Origin: Nemopilema nomurai
Lineage: Eukaryota > Cnidaria > Scyphozoa > Rhizostomeae > Rhizostomatidae
Length of the DNA: 64,000 nucleotides
Assembly (NCBI GenBank): GCA_003864495.1
Contig: ML133473.1
Coordinates: 186,001 to 250,000 of the forward strand
Reading direction: 5' to 3'
Part shown: positions 30,159-43,200 of the stretch, piece by piece
Layout: each line of letters opens with the position of its first letter
Numbering within the stretch: the stretch's first letter is position 1
Notes under the pieces: model-generated
Told to the model about the DNA's origin: nothing
Databases searched by the model: none
The model's input: only the letters and a program-made list of their open reading frames with translations
Translations under genes and position numbers: made by a program

Positions 30159-31799
30159 TGGTATATCCCTCAGCAAACCGATCAGACAGGATAACGAAAA
30201 TGAAAGCTGTAGCTCCTTTACAAAACGTGGGATATCGCTTTGATGAGTTGATTAAGCTGGACCAGGATGAGCCTAACTGATGCAGCCCTAAGAAAGGAGG
30301 AACTGAGGCGACGCCCGGCAAAGGACAAGATTGCCGCTGACCAATTACCATATATGGCAAGTAATCATGGCATGATCAAGCGATCAATGATGGGGTGATT
30401 ACCAAATGAGTATCGCTTGTCCTCCTGTGTGCTTCTAGTAAATGGGAAGGGACAACTAATTTTCTGTATACGGAGTACTATTTTTTGAAATTAGAGACTG
30501 TTTAGTTTTAAGGAGCAATTCTTTTCCCACAGGAGGGATAACGCCCGCGCTCGGGGTTTTGGGGGCTAGAAGAGTACTACTTTTGAAGCATTGATTTCAT
30601 TAGAGACTGTTGTAATGCATTTGGGTTAATCTATGAATTTATTATTAAAGATAAATTTGAAATTGGTAAAAATCTTCTTCATTACAGGTAATATTTCAGA
30701 ACTTTAAAAAATAGCGTTTAGAATTGGCTGGATAGAACTGTGAGGATTTAATTTTTAAAAATGACTAATTATTAAATACATAATTCATAGGCTGGTTGAT
30801 AATATTTTTGCTTACATTTCCAAGAAAAGGCTGTTATGAATTATAATCATATCACATCATCGTTTCTTGCTCTTTAATCTATTAAAACCTTTGAGTAGAT
30901 AGCACACTCTGCAATTTCTAGAGTATTGCTCATTACCCATGCAGTGCAACGAATTTTGTCCTAGCCCAGAAATGATTGAAGTTTTTAAAGACTGCCACAA
31001 TATTACCCTGGGTAAAAAAACTCATTTTAATTTTACATAGTGAGTCTGATACCTAGAATACAACAACATTGGCTTCAATGAATACTCCTTTTTCTGAACG
31101 CCTTATTCTAACAAGCAATTATTTGAATTTGAAAGTTTATAACTAAGAAGGATAATTGTTTGAGCTTTTAGCTCGATAAAAGCCCAATCAATGTAAAAAG
31201 CCAATGACAAAATAACAGAAGTCTAAGCACAAAAAACAGTTAGAGTCGACAGCTGACAGCTTTTGAAAGCAAACCACAACAGGGGAGAACTCCTTAGAAG
31301 GCTCCACGCAACATTGGCACTGATTGCGTGGTGGTTTTTGTGCTGTTAATCGACAATTTTGATCTAATTCAAGGACAATGATCTCTTCCCGCGATCACGA
31401 CTTGGGGAATCATTTCGTTTGGACGCTTCGGTTGATAACAGATTGCTTGTTAGTCTTTCAGCATTTCCGCACTCTTGTCAACAGCTCGAGATCTGTCACA
31501 CTTGATCTTTAAATGATTTTGGTATGTAGCAAAGATAGCAAAGAAAATATGAACTGCTGTGCCGTACGCTGGAGTCATCAGAAAAAGTCTTTTTTTGCAA
31601 GGAAATGTAGAGAATAATAAAACGATTCTTCTACTGTGATTTAGGGCACTTCTTCATGTTTTAAAGCTTCCAATTTAATGGCTGTGGCCCGCCTTCTATT
31701 ACACAATAGAGTGCAATGTTATTTTTTCTGATGGGTCGATTTTCAGTCTTTGGAGCAATATTTTTATGATGAATTTAATGATGAGGACGACGATAAATA
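30159..31799. other. Coronin 5' flank and intergenic DNA
   Basis: This is upstream of the coronin start on the minus strand, so the promoter and 5' UTR should lie in the first few hundred bases. I see no clear TATA box, no recognised gene and no mobile-element termini. Confidence 0.35.
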
Positions 31800-32320
31800 G
31801 AAAGTCCATGTTGTACTCGACAAAAAACTTTATTGTAAGAGACACATCCAATTACATGAACGACATAACCAGGGAAAAAACCACGAGAAGACGCTAGCCG
31901 ATAGACATTGGCCAATTAAGACATACGTTTCGACTCGGTCAAGAGTCATCATCAGTGTATATAAAAGGAGTGCGAAATCGAATAAATACAAAAGCTACAA
32001 CAAAAGGGGATCGAAAACCATGTGATGATAGCAGTACTTAAAGGAGCAAGATGGACGTGTGAGGAGCTACAGAAAAGAAACAAGTAAACAACCTAGAGGG
32101 TGAAGACCAGGAATAAAAGAAATCAGTGACAAACAATGAGGGGAAAGAAAGTCAGAACAATAACATGGGGATAGAGGACAGTTGGGAATTAAGAGAAAGT
32201 CAGTCACGATGAATGAGGAGGCTCTCGTGAATAAGTAGATCAAAGGAGCGTGCGTGTTGTTTACAAAACGATGAAGCTCAGCATATAGAGGCTCAGGCAT
32301 AATTGAAAACCAATCAGTAG
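31800..32320 (-). mobile_element. Penelope-like or retrozyme-type remnant
   Basis: The stretch is defined by a hammerhead-like motif (separate entry) and by minus-strand sequence after it that ends in ACAATAAAGTTTTTTG near 31825. The upstream minus-strand open frame 32067-32300 is Leu/Pro-rich and might be decayed element sequence. No GIY-YIG or reverse-transcriptase motif is visible. The assignment rests on the known association of short hammerhead ribozymes with Penelope-like elements and retrozymes in animals. Boundaries are approximate. Confidence 0.4.
31915..31962 (-). ncRNA. Hammerhead-ribozyme-like motif
   Basis: On the minus strand, CTGATGA (31949-31955) is followed by a stem II of GACTC (31943-31947) and GAGTC (31932-31936) around a TTGACC-type loop, then GAAAC (31927-31931). 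These are the conserved core boxes of a hammerhead in the right order and spacing. Next comes GTATGTC, which can form the very short stem III seen in retroelement hammerheads (AC..GT) and ends in a possible GUC cleavage triplet. The flanks do not form a convincing stem I, so it may be inactive or decayed. Confidence 0.5.
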
Positions 32321-32403
32321 CTTAAATTACTTTCCAATACCAAAATGTAATTTGCTTTTGAATTTTCTACACTTTTATAAGGTAGAGTGACGGTTGAGAC
32401 ACT

Positions 32404-33000
32404 GGGTATATGACTAAAGTAATCTAGATATGAAATCATCTTACTGAGTATTTCGCCAAAGTAATCTGAATATAGATTCGTCTCATTTGTGATGCTTCTG
32501 AATTAATCTACACCAAGTTGTCTTCATGGGTATATGACTAAAGTAATCTAGATATGAAATCATCTTACTGAGTATTTCGCCAAAGTAATCTGAATATAGA
32601 TTCGTCTCATTTGTGATGCTTCTGAATTAATCTACACCAAGTTGTCTTCATGGGTATATGACTAAAGTAATCTAGATATGAAATCATCTTACTGAGTATT
32701 TCGCCAAAGTAATCTGAATATAGATTCGTCTCATTTGTGATGCTTCTGAATTAATCTACACCAAGTTGTCTTCACGGGTATATGACTAAAGTAATCTAGA
32801 TATGGATTCATCTCACTATGTATTTTGCCAAAATAATATGAATATAGATTCGTCTCATTTGTGATGCTTCTGATTAAACTACACCAAGTTGTCTTCACGG
32901 GTATATGACTAAAGTAATCTAGATATGGATTCATCTCACTATGTATTTTGCCAAAATAATATGAATATGAAGTCGTTTCGTTTGCGATGCTTCTGTACCA
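32404..33000. repeat. 124-bp tandem repeat, nearly 5 copies
   Basis: Copies start with GGGTATATGACTAAAGTAAT at 32404, 32528, 32652, 32776 and 32899. The first three are nearly identical. The last two share variants (ATGGATTCATCTCACTATG), and the fifth is partial and diverges near 32970. Each unit itself holds two related halves with GTAATCT.GATAT.GA motifs. Open frames here are artefacts of the repeat. Confidence 0.9.
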
Positions 33001-33199
33001 ATCTGATTGGATATCTTGTCGCAGGCAAATCGAGATTACTGAACTGACGTGTGAATTTGAAGCTGAGTAATGCCACCCACTTTAAAAGCGACCAGCAACT
33101 TATGTTGAAAATTGAACAATAACATCTTTATTAGAACCCTTTCCACGAAAAGCTGCAAACAGACAATAGTGTCGGCCATGCCTTCATGTAGAGCTGTAT

Positions 33200-35790
33200 T
33201 GTTTCATAATTGAGATATTTAGGGGTGGCTTCATCTTCTTTTGGTGCCGCATCACGTGACGTTAGCGACCAGATGATGCCAGTACTGGGTATCATGTGCA
33301 GTGTGTATGACAGATGTTGCAGTCATGCCTACGTCATTTGCCAGACTGCCTATAAAAGTGGTTCTTTGCCGTCCGCTGTCTCGCATTCCTTCGATCTTCC
33401 CTGTTAGAACCAGGAGCAGATCCAGCGTTTGAGTTTGGGGAGGGTCATTTAAGAAAGAAAAGAGGGACTGGAAAAATCTTCGAAGACACGCCCTTCAAAA
33501 CTTTGGCAACGCCCTTTTTCTACAAAAAAGCTTAATAACAAGCTTAACTGTCTCTCTGACAGCACTAGAATATTAGGAAAAATCATTACAGCGACAAATA
33601 TCCAAACGAAATAAAAAAAATTGACAAGATGTCATAATGCAAGTGAAAACTGTACCATTTATTGGTATTCAGCAGTCAATTTTGAGCCTAAGATTATTCT
33701 TAAATTATTTCTTGCTCAACACAAGATGTAAATTCGCCTTAAGATCAAAGAAAAATGTTAAATCTCTTTTGATATGTTGCTTCATCATTTAGTCCAACAA
33801 GAACAAACAGAACAACAAATTTAATATGAAAATGCAAGACTTTACGAATAAGGTGCTAATACAAGGGCATTATTTCAATCCCGTGACAATTGGTTTGCAT
33901 TGGAAGAAAGCATGGATTAAAAATTCAGTCTTGATGAAGGTTGAGCATCATTCTTAAATTGCCATTCTGTTTTAGCAATTTTGAACTTGAATGTAAATTA
34001 GTCTAAGTCGACAGTCGAAAATAACATCTTTAGCCACATGCATAGCTTTTACAGATCGCCCCATTTCAATTCTTTATCATTCTTGCAAAGTTTTTAAGGT
34101 TTTTTTTCAGATTCAAAACCTGCATGCAAACTTATACAGACTTGTGTTCTAATACATGATCTAATACTGTTTGATCCAAATTCGTCTGATGAATCAATGT
34201 TGAATCACATATTTTGATTTCCCTTCAAATAGACTGCAAAAATGTACTGACATTATTTTGCTTTCCCTGGAATAATTTTTGGCACCAAAAAGCTGCAAGG
34301 GGGTGGTGTGGGTTTGTCTAAAGTTTTCCAAATGGAATCAAAAGGGCAAGGGCGCATTATGGTTTTCAAATGTTTAAAAAAATCTGTCCCGTTTCGAGGT
34401 TTTCTGAAAATAATGCGATCTCACTCCTAGTTTTTCCTTTTATGAAGCAATAAATTTTTTAAACAATTGATGGAAAAAATCTAAAAAACTTTCTATCGTT
34501 TTGTTGATTTCAGTCTGCTCTTAGCAACGTTGCATTCTTTTACAATCAAATTCTTTTTCGTATAGATTAGATATCTGGTGAGATCTCTGATTTCCGCAAA
34601 ATCATTCAATCAGAGCGCTCATGTGTCTATAGTGTAACTTGTAACCTGAAATGTAATAAAGGAGAGAAATTGCCCCTCCCCCCCGTAGATCCGCCACGGG
34701 TTAGAACTAACTTTTCTAAACCCTCTATTCTTAAAAAATGACCTAGGAAGCTCAACAGTCTTTTCCTTATCAAAATCTCTGTCTTCCTGCTTTCTGTAAT
34801 ATCACTTCACTACTTGCATAAAACGCCCAGGGCATATGCGGCATTCTTTTTGAAAATCACAATTTTACTGCTTATATTCTGTTTTTCTAGCACTTTGGTC
34901 ATTTGCTGACTTTCATTCAAATAAGCTAGAAAAGGTGAAATAAATACATAACAGTTCATCACTCGCAGTTTGTAGTCATAGACATATTGAGGTCAGGCCA
35001 AACATTCTTCAGCTCCCAAAAATGCCATTTTCTAGCGCGATTCTTTTCTGGATTTTTTCTCCAGAAATTCCATCCGATGTTATTAGGCTCCCTTGATAGT
35101 TCAAGTGGGTCAAATAATTTATTTGATTATTACCGATGTTACAGGCCGGGGCTGCGTTCTTTTTAGTGACCACAATACATTCTGTCTTTATGTGGTTGAT
35201 TAATAACCCGATTTTCTTGGTTCTTGCCTTGCCCCATTTTCATTCCATATACTTTGTCCTGGAATAAATTAGACATATATTCCGTCCATGACTTTGATCT
35301 CATATTTTAACATAACGAAATGCCTATCATTTGACACGTTACATAAACTGACTGAAGTGCAAAGTTCTTTCTGACATAATTCTCGAATATCTTTGTCGGT
35401 TTCTTTGAATTTTAGAGCATCTCTTTCGCTACCATGATTCTTTGGCCTGTTGGCATTTCCGCCTGACGATTCGATTCATTTCCTTGTTCTTATCTTCGCC
35501 TTGTTCCCGTTTTTCCATCAGGTCAAGAATCTCCTGTCATCCATTTTTGGTTTTCCTGTTTTTTTCCTTCCGGAGTAAAATTGTTCACGACAGTCTCTTC
35601 CCACTTTGAATATATCACATATTTCCTTCTTCTTCTCTTTTAGAGCTTCAAACCTGTACTTGACTTCGATACTGTACTTTTCTCTAATGTCATTTATTTA
35701 GGAGGCCACCCTTTTGTGCTTGTTTATTGCTTCATTTTCTTAAGTTGTAGATGCATTGTACAGATAACTGGGTCGTGGTCGCTACCTTAT
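33200..35790 (-). mobile_element. Degenerate non-LTR retrotransposon, interrupted by a MITE
   Basis: The minus strand carries, in order, broken coding blocks typical of an endonuclease plus reverse-transcriptase element. GSDHDPV, the SDH motif at the end of the AP-endonuclease domain, is at about 35766-35786. A Lys/Glu-rich linker lies at 35250-35700. HIKTECIVVTKKNAAPACNI and LITSDG lie around 35070-35215. RKTEILIRKRLLSFLGHF, the C-terminal region after the RT, is at about 34720-34796. The catalytic RT core with its YADD box is missing, and stops and frameshifts occur throughout, so the copy is dead. The last block resumes on the other side of the MITE at 33411-34699 and fades near 33200. The family is like the EN-RT elements common in cnidarians and flatworms; exact clade is not determined. 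Confidence 0.65.
33411..34699. mobile_element. hAT-type non-autonomous element (MITE-like), 1.29 kb
   Basis: The element starts CAGGAGCAGATCCAGCG. Its other end reads CCGTGGCGGATCTACGG on the opposite strand, an imperfect inverted pair of the CAG.GGCGGATC type. Both sides carry the direct repeat GTTAGAAC (33403-33410 and 34700-34707), an intact 8-bp target duplication. The interior is AT-rich with no transposase. It sits inside the non-LTR remnant 33200-35790, whose reading frame can be followed on both sides, so it inserted after that element. Confidence 0.75.
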
Positions 35791-37204
35791 TAAACCCCTG
35801 AGACAAACAGAGATTGCTCGAGGGTGCGTTGCGACTTCAGCCTGCAAAGTGTATGTTGAGACGCAACCTAATACTATGACCCCTTCTGAGTTTTTTCGAT
35901 ACAAAATTGACCCCCTCTCCAATCTCAAATTTATCCGAGCAATCAAAATATTTCATAGAACGACTTGTGCCCTCTATATGCTTCGATTCAGACACGAAAG
36001 CCTTTCACCTGTATAGAAGAGCAGTGTTCGATCTTCTTAAAGGTGGTGATTTTCTTTTGTAAATTCTCTCTTTTATCTTGTTTTTCTGTAAAAGAGCATT
36101 GATCTTTTCACCATTTCCCTAGAAGTTTGATTAAGATTAAGACGCGAGTGTGACTTGGAAAAACATGTCTATGACGTAAAAAGCCGTTGAAGACAGCATT
36201 TTGCTAATCGCGATGTGCATTTTGTTAGTCTTCAAGATAAAAAAGTCCGGACAACGTGACAACTGGCTAATACAATTCCCTCGAACACACCTGACCAGCA
36301 ACCCAGGGCGTCCCGAACCCCGTCATGATCAAACACCGCATCTCCTTCAAAACACATTGACGAGCCTGTTTTATTTACGATGATGAGAGAGCAGGCTACG
36401 TCTACAATCACATTTGAGTTCTTAACGGTAGTTTCATGATCAAATCCAAATGTTATTGCAGTTACAAGAAGTAAAAACTCGACGACTTGTTGTACATAGA
36501 AATAAATTTGACAATTGATAGAATGTTGTAGAATAGATGTGCTTCTTCTTCGAAGCATACTTTCTTCGAAAACTGACGTATGTGTTCCTTGTAGGTGATG
36601 TGCCATGCAAATATTCTTTCATTAGCTTGTGGTTACCCAACACGCTGGTTATCCATACGTAAACTTGTGACGAAATTAATAAGAGACGAGTTTTCCGCGG
36701 AAAAGCAGCAAAAATACAAATAAAGGATGTAAGATGGCTAACATGGATGGGAATCATGTGCTTGCGACCTTTTCTTTTCTGTCGAACAAAGCGTTCACAA
36801 TAATCCGTGGAACGATTATTAGCTGACTAAAACTACATTTTTCCTAACGAACGATTACTGCTTGGAGACTCAAGCCCCTAGCCTCACGGTCATATTTTAA
36901 TAAACATCACAACGTAAAAAAATAATAGGAGTTTGAAGATCGGGCATTCAAATCGTCTGGAGCTAATGAATCTCAGAGAAGCAATTTTGTGCCATTATCC
37001 TTTACCCATTACACGTTTCATCATTCCTCTCCATTGATTGATAGCCCCTCTCACTCATAGCAATGTCTCTCTGGCTTCTCCAGTTGTGCGCTTCATAAAA
37101 TCCGGAATCATCTACTCATGAACAAAGGATGATACCAAAGAACAACGATCACCGTATATAAAGTTAGTCAGACATGCATTTTTCAATAGCTACAAAATCT
37201 ACTT
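35791..37204. other. Intergenic, including the SMPD4 3' flank
   Basis: No recognised gene. A 124-residue minus-strand open frame at 36232-36606 has no motif I know and no splice context. The SMPD4 3' UTR should lie at the right end on the minus strand; ATTAAA at 36896-36901 on that strand is a weak candidate poly(A) signal. Confidence 0.3.
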
Positions 37205-40200
37205 CTACTCCTCCTTGACGGGAGAAGATACTACATTTTGAAGTGTAAACGTAATCAATAATAGCAACACCAAAAAAGCGAATTGCAAAGCTCCTAAATT
37301 GAAGAGTTTCGCTATTATCACCAGCCAGAAGAGACAGTACAATGTGTAGTATGACCCGAGGAAGCGAAGGGAGATTCTTGGCCGTACCCTCTCCGTGAGG
37401 CTTGAGCTCGGCAGTCGTACAGCCCCACCACGATGCTCAAATACCCTAGGTGACACTCTTCTTAGCATTTTACCAAACAAGCCATCGCTGTTATAAGCAC
37501 GTGAAAGGGGTTCGCGATACTGCAAACGAAAGAAACAATACGCGTAGATTAAAATTGTCAAGAGTGTTAATTCAGTTTGGGATTAAAACATTAGAAAAAA
37601 CGATCTACAAATTAATAAATTATCACGATATCAGTTTAAATGGAGTTTCACTCGAGTAAGCTACTTGAATATTTTGATATACATGTGGGAAAGGCCTTTG
37701 AAATCCTCCGCAGAATGCTTGATTCGAGTACAATCGGGGATGAAATATTAAGACGTGTTTGATGAATAGTTTGCACGCTGTTTACACGAAAGGAAGGACA
37801 GGATTACCGAATAAACTGTTTGCATCACCAACAGAATACGAGGCAGGACTGTCTTGAGAACATGAAAGCGAGGTATGTGTCATTGCGAGTTTCAACAGGA
37901 ACGAAAATCGCGCGTGAGTCGTGGCTTAGCAAAATAGGAAAGAGCAAGCGAGAAAAACATTGACAGACGTATTACCTTTTCATTCAGCCTCGAAGAAACC
38001 TTGAGTAGCCACCTAACAATTGCTGGTATCTCATAACTTCTGATAGGCTCTAAATCAACAGGGACTTTCCCTTGGACATCGAAATGTCTCATCTTCTGTA
38101 AGATCTAGTGATAAACGAAAAGAATACAGCAAAGCGTATATAGAATAAGTGACAGAAAATCGAGAGAAGTATGGGAAAACGTAAGGTACTGAATGAAGGT
38201 CAGAATGCCTATTACAATTAAGACCCAATTACAGCCGAACATAATTACTGTCACCGGTTAAAGCTCAACACCAAAGAAGATCTGCAAGAATTGAGAACAC
38301 TCGCCCAAGATAGAAAGGGATGGAAGAAGGTAATAAGAGAAAGAATTTGGAAGACCGGAGAAGCAGAGACACCTAATAGCGAAGAAGCGGAACTCCAATA
38401 AACAAACAGCAAAGATCTTGCGGAGTCATTAATCAAAGTTCGAGCTACGAGCACCCTGCTCCTAGATTTCCTTCTTTGGTAGCTGGTCCTAATTTCACTC
38501 CCTCAACGTGGGAGCAATAAAATCCCCAAAAGTGGTCCTAATTTCACTCCCCCCCCCCCCTTAACGCGGCCCTTATCCCACCACCTCACTGTGGTCCAAA
38601 TTACATTCTCTCAAGTGGTTCCAATTCTATTCCCTCGACGCGCTCCAAATTCCACTCACCTGCCATATGCCGCGGTCGGTAAGGACCACTGTACCATCAT
38701 CTTCTACTCTATGTTCTGGCAACAGCCTGCCGTCTTCGTAGCAGCGACTGGGGGCAAATGGCTTTGGCAACTGTCCAGGGTGGCTGCCGTCTACCCACAT
38801 CGCTGCTGCTTCGCTTGGCACCGGTGGCACAAACTATGATAAAAATTTCCCATGAGGTAGAAATCAGGTGGATTAGCGACTGAGTTCTGAGCGCAACAGT
38901 CTTGCCTACAAACAGATGAGTCGTATGACATCATCGATATCAATTCAAGTACATCAATCCAAGTACATCAATCCAAGTACATCAATCCAAGTACATCAAT
39001 CCAAGTACATCAATCCAAGTACTGTGCTAAGCGTAAGCAGGTACTTTTGCAATTGACTTTCCTGGAGTATTTTATCGTGTCACTGATAGGAAACTAAGTT
39101 ATAGACGCTACTGGGATCTCGTAGTCTAGTACTGCGTCGATAACCAGGGGTAATTCACAAACCTTGAAAATACTTGCAAGCTGTGTGCATGTCGAATGCA
39201 GGCGTGCCACCAGCTTTGCATCGTGAGATATGTCGTCTTCCTCAGAGCCACTCGTGAACAGCGACATAAAATACCCCATGGATCCTCCTTTCTTTGTTTT
39301 CGCTTCTCTTATGCGGATTTGACTTTTAATTATCTCCGCTTCATCAACCATTTGCTGAGCAAAACCTTCCACCTGCAATAGACAAGAGGACGTAACAGAA
39401 AAACCCCGAAAAAAGGTAACAATTCTCTTTATCTCTTCACCTCTAAACCTTTCAGTGGCTTTGATTTTCCCTGAACGAGTTAGTCAGAAATGGTAGAGGA
39501 GTGAATTCTTATCACAAAGGAACATTCCCTAAATCTGGTCCATCCGGTTTCTTAACAAAAAATTCAAAAAGTATGACAGAAACGAAGAACTAATTTATTC
39601 AGCAAAATAATTTTCTTCAATGCATGGGTCAGGTCAGGTCAGGTCAGGTCAGGTCAGGTCAGGTCAGGTCAGGTCAGGTCAGGTCAGGTGGGTTTCATAG
39701 CGATTCCACAGTATTTCACTGTTATTAGGGCACACTTGGTTTCAGTGCACGTAGCGAGCCGTCTCGTGGCTTCTTGGTCTTCCTAGACTCCACTTCCTAG
39801 AGGTCGTAACACAGAAGGGAGGCAATCCTACCTGTTGGGCGAAAACTGGATCAAATAACGGCTCGTACTGGAAACCGGCATCCTCTAAATCGATCCCTTT
39901 ATGAGGAAACTGAATCGCAGAGTATATTGACCCAAGGCGTTGCGTTGGGAAATGGCCGATTCTTGAATGATTTGACGGGGTGAGCACCAAGTCTTCAGCT
40001 TTGAATGGAAAGAAAAAATTAGAAAAAGGTAGGAACCATGCTCGATAAATTTGAAAGCTCGTCTCAGTACAGATGTTTCACTTTTTATGATTGCAAAAAG
40101 ACCTGAATTCTTCAAATGTGTCTAGAAATTGTTAAAAAATTATTTCCTGTAAATCAAAACTCTAGGAGTTTTAGATCAGATAAAGTTAGCTTTATAAGCG

Positions 40201-43200
40201 ATGGTGACGGTGGAAAATTATTAAGGTCCATTTTGTATTTGGGCAATGTTCCACTTGTCTCTTTTGGAGTGAGTATCAAGATGGCAGTTACCTTCTTGTA
40301 GAAGTTCAGCCAAGTTTGCTTGAGAAAATACCTAGAACATAAAATTTTTAATCAACGGAAACCTTCACCAAAATTAATGTGTCAAATCGTCAATAGGCTT
40401 AGAATACAGGTCATGAAACATCTCGGTAGAACATAAATAACAAATGCTAAACTCTGGTTGAAGTTCTTGCGCTTCGTCGATTCGCTCTCGTAGTGCTTTC
40501 TCTTTATAGCTTGCACTTATTTTGAATGAGCTACGACGAGGTTGAACAAAACCACCGCTTTCAAAAACAATCATTTTTCAGAATCCAATGATCGTAGCAC
40601 ACCACAGTAGGAGAAATACGAGAAGGTTGAGAAATGCAGATTGCGAAATAAGGGCATTTGGTGAGCAGCAAATTGTTGGAAATAAAATCCTGGCTAAAAC
40701 TCTTACACTTAACATCGGCTCTTTATCACCATGAATCCCACATAGAGATAAAATGGCAAGCTATTTTCCTAAGGGTTATTTAGTTTACATGCACTTTATA
40801 CGTGGATAGTTAGCACTTCACCGACGTCTACCCGACTTCTACTTCCGTGAAAGGGCATCTCAGATAGAGTTGCAGCACGTGAAAGAAGGAAGGAAGAAAG
40901 AAAGAAGGAAAGGGATTTAATTAAAAAAAAGCATGCCAGGGCGAGCGATCCTTAAACGCCTGTCGTAACTCACATGTGCTCCTATGGTGCGAGATGACTA
41001 TATTAGCTAACGCCCCTTTCTAATAAACGTCCTAGGACAACAGAGACTATAAGTAGACATTCAGTCGCTGTTATTTTGCACTTCTTGAAGAACTCACCTT
41101 GGCGACCCTTCCGATAAACTCGACGTCCTTTAAGGCTCGCAGATCTAGCCGCGCGGCTCTTATCATGAACATTCTGAATAACACACTGTAGAACAGTAGA
41201 TTGTCTTCAATAAACGCACTCCTAGAAAAAGAAGTATACAATTATCAGTTTTAAAATGAACGGACATTGCTTTATCAGAAATAAAAAGAGGGAAGACTTC
41301 TTCACTTCGGTGACATTTAGATCCCCAAGGATATCATCCAAAAGATGGCTTCGCAACTAAATTAATGGAGCTTGAATCACTAGGAATTAGGAGCTTCTCC
41401 AATCCTAGTTCAAATCCCATATCACCGAAACTCATTGTTCACTTATCACTACCCTTGCACTTATTAACAACGCGCTTCAGACTCTTTCAATAAAAAGAAC
41501 AATAATAAGGTTGCCCTGGTTACAAAACTATTGAATAATCAGAACGAGGATAATCCTCAAATGCAGGTTAAGTTATGACACAGCTATACTATGTCAGCCT
41601 CCTCCTGGTGCTTCAGTGCAGTAGCAGGATATAATTTACTGGCTAAAAGCAAAGTTAGGTGTAGCAACGACAAGGAACATTACCATATAAAGCAGTAGAA
41701 TGGCACATAGGCAATCAATCACCTACCAGCGACTCAAATCAGCCACTCCATTTTGTCCTGAAGCAGCGGAACTCGCTTTCGTTTGGTATCGCCATGGTTG
41801 GATGTAGCTCAGCCAAGTTTCTAGCACCTACGAATTTCAAAAACACATCGGTGAAAACTTTGCCCAGAAAAGCGAAGCCTCTGATATCTTACCTGAGTTC
41901 AAGTTCTTGTTATGTTTAGTTTATAATACATATAAAATGTAACGAGTGCGAATTTCTTCGCCTCTCACCACTAGCAAAATCAAGATCGTTCAAAATTCGC
42001 TGCCATTTAGGATCTAACCTCAGTTGGTAAAGTATTTAAAACGACCGCGAAGCTCGTGCGACATTACACGCCCTGTTGACTTTCAGTAATAGCGGTTGCG
42101 TGTTGATGCAGTTTTAATTCAAAGCCACGTGCTTTAGCTTCGGACCCGGGGTCCAAGCGGTTTGGCTACCACTTACTGTGTTGATTAGAGAAAAGAATTA
42201 AGGTGTTTGTGTGAAGCGTGCTAGCCGTGCAAACAGCTGCTGTGCTTTCGCATGAAAATGCTTGAAAATAGACCCAATCGATTCTTTGACCCATTCTCCA
42301 CAACACGTCAAACGTTACTTTTGCATCAGGAACATCTTGCGCTTGGCGACATTCCTCACACTTTCATTGTTCATTCTCCTTGATCGTTCTCAGCCCCAAA
42401 ACAAACGTCATTTCATTCTCCACTGTTACCCATCAATCGTCTTTCCTTGCTACATGCCCGAACAATGCCTGCCAAAAGTGCTAAAAACACCTCAATGATT
42501 TCACATGCTTTGCGTTTTTTGTTTATTTGACGAGCCAATATACCCCAATTGAGAGCTAACAACCTATTTCCCCACAAGCAATGTTGGTAACATAGCACAG
42601 CACCTTTCAGTCTGGAAATTAAGGATAGGTTGATTCGTTTGAAGCAGGACAACAAAAGCGATTCAAAAAATTGTTAATGGTGTGCCAAAAAATTGGCAGT
42701 GTAACAAAGTCAGCCAGTCAGTTTCGACTGTTCATGATTAGCTCCTTCAATTATATCTCTTGCTCCGAATCCTTTACATATGAGATAAGAAAAAAAAACC
42801 TTCGCAGAGGGAGTCAAAGACAACTTGTTAGGAACCATTGGCCAATCCAGTTTTTGATAGTTCCTCCCATAAGACTATAGGAGTACCTTTAACATGGCAC
42901 TCTAAATTTTGAATTTTAGAGGATATCAAGACTATGCAATCCGTATAAATCCTTGCTTGGAAGATTTTATAAATGTGAATTCAGAAAAAAGTGGGGAACT
43001 TTAAAGAAAGTGGGCCTATTCTCAAACATCTCCGGAATGTGTGTAAAAGATACAACCTTGAAGAGGAAAGCCATGCCCATTTTCGCATATTAGAAGCGTA
43101 TTCACGGTGGACAAATCACTAAAAGTAATCAACTTGGCTGGTTTTCACGGTCCATGATCGCAGAATTAGTTAGGGATCGGCAAAAAAGCCAGAAAACTGC

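Noticed and set aside
32731..32934. 67-residue ORF with a repeated MNPYLDYFSHIPVKTTW motif
   Set aside because: It is a translation of the 124-bp tandem repeat.
36232..36606. 124-residue minus-strand ORF as a gene
   Set aside because: No recognised motif, no splice context, and length within the range expected by chance in this window.
39627..39690. Array of nuclear-receptor response elements (AGGTCA)
   Set aside because: The GGTCA units overlap without the spacing such elements need; a simple microsatellite explains it.
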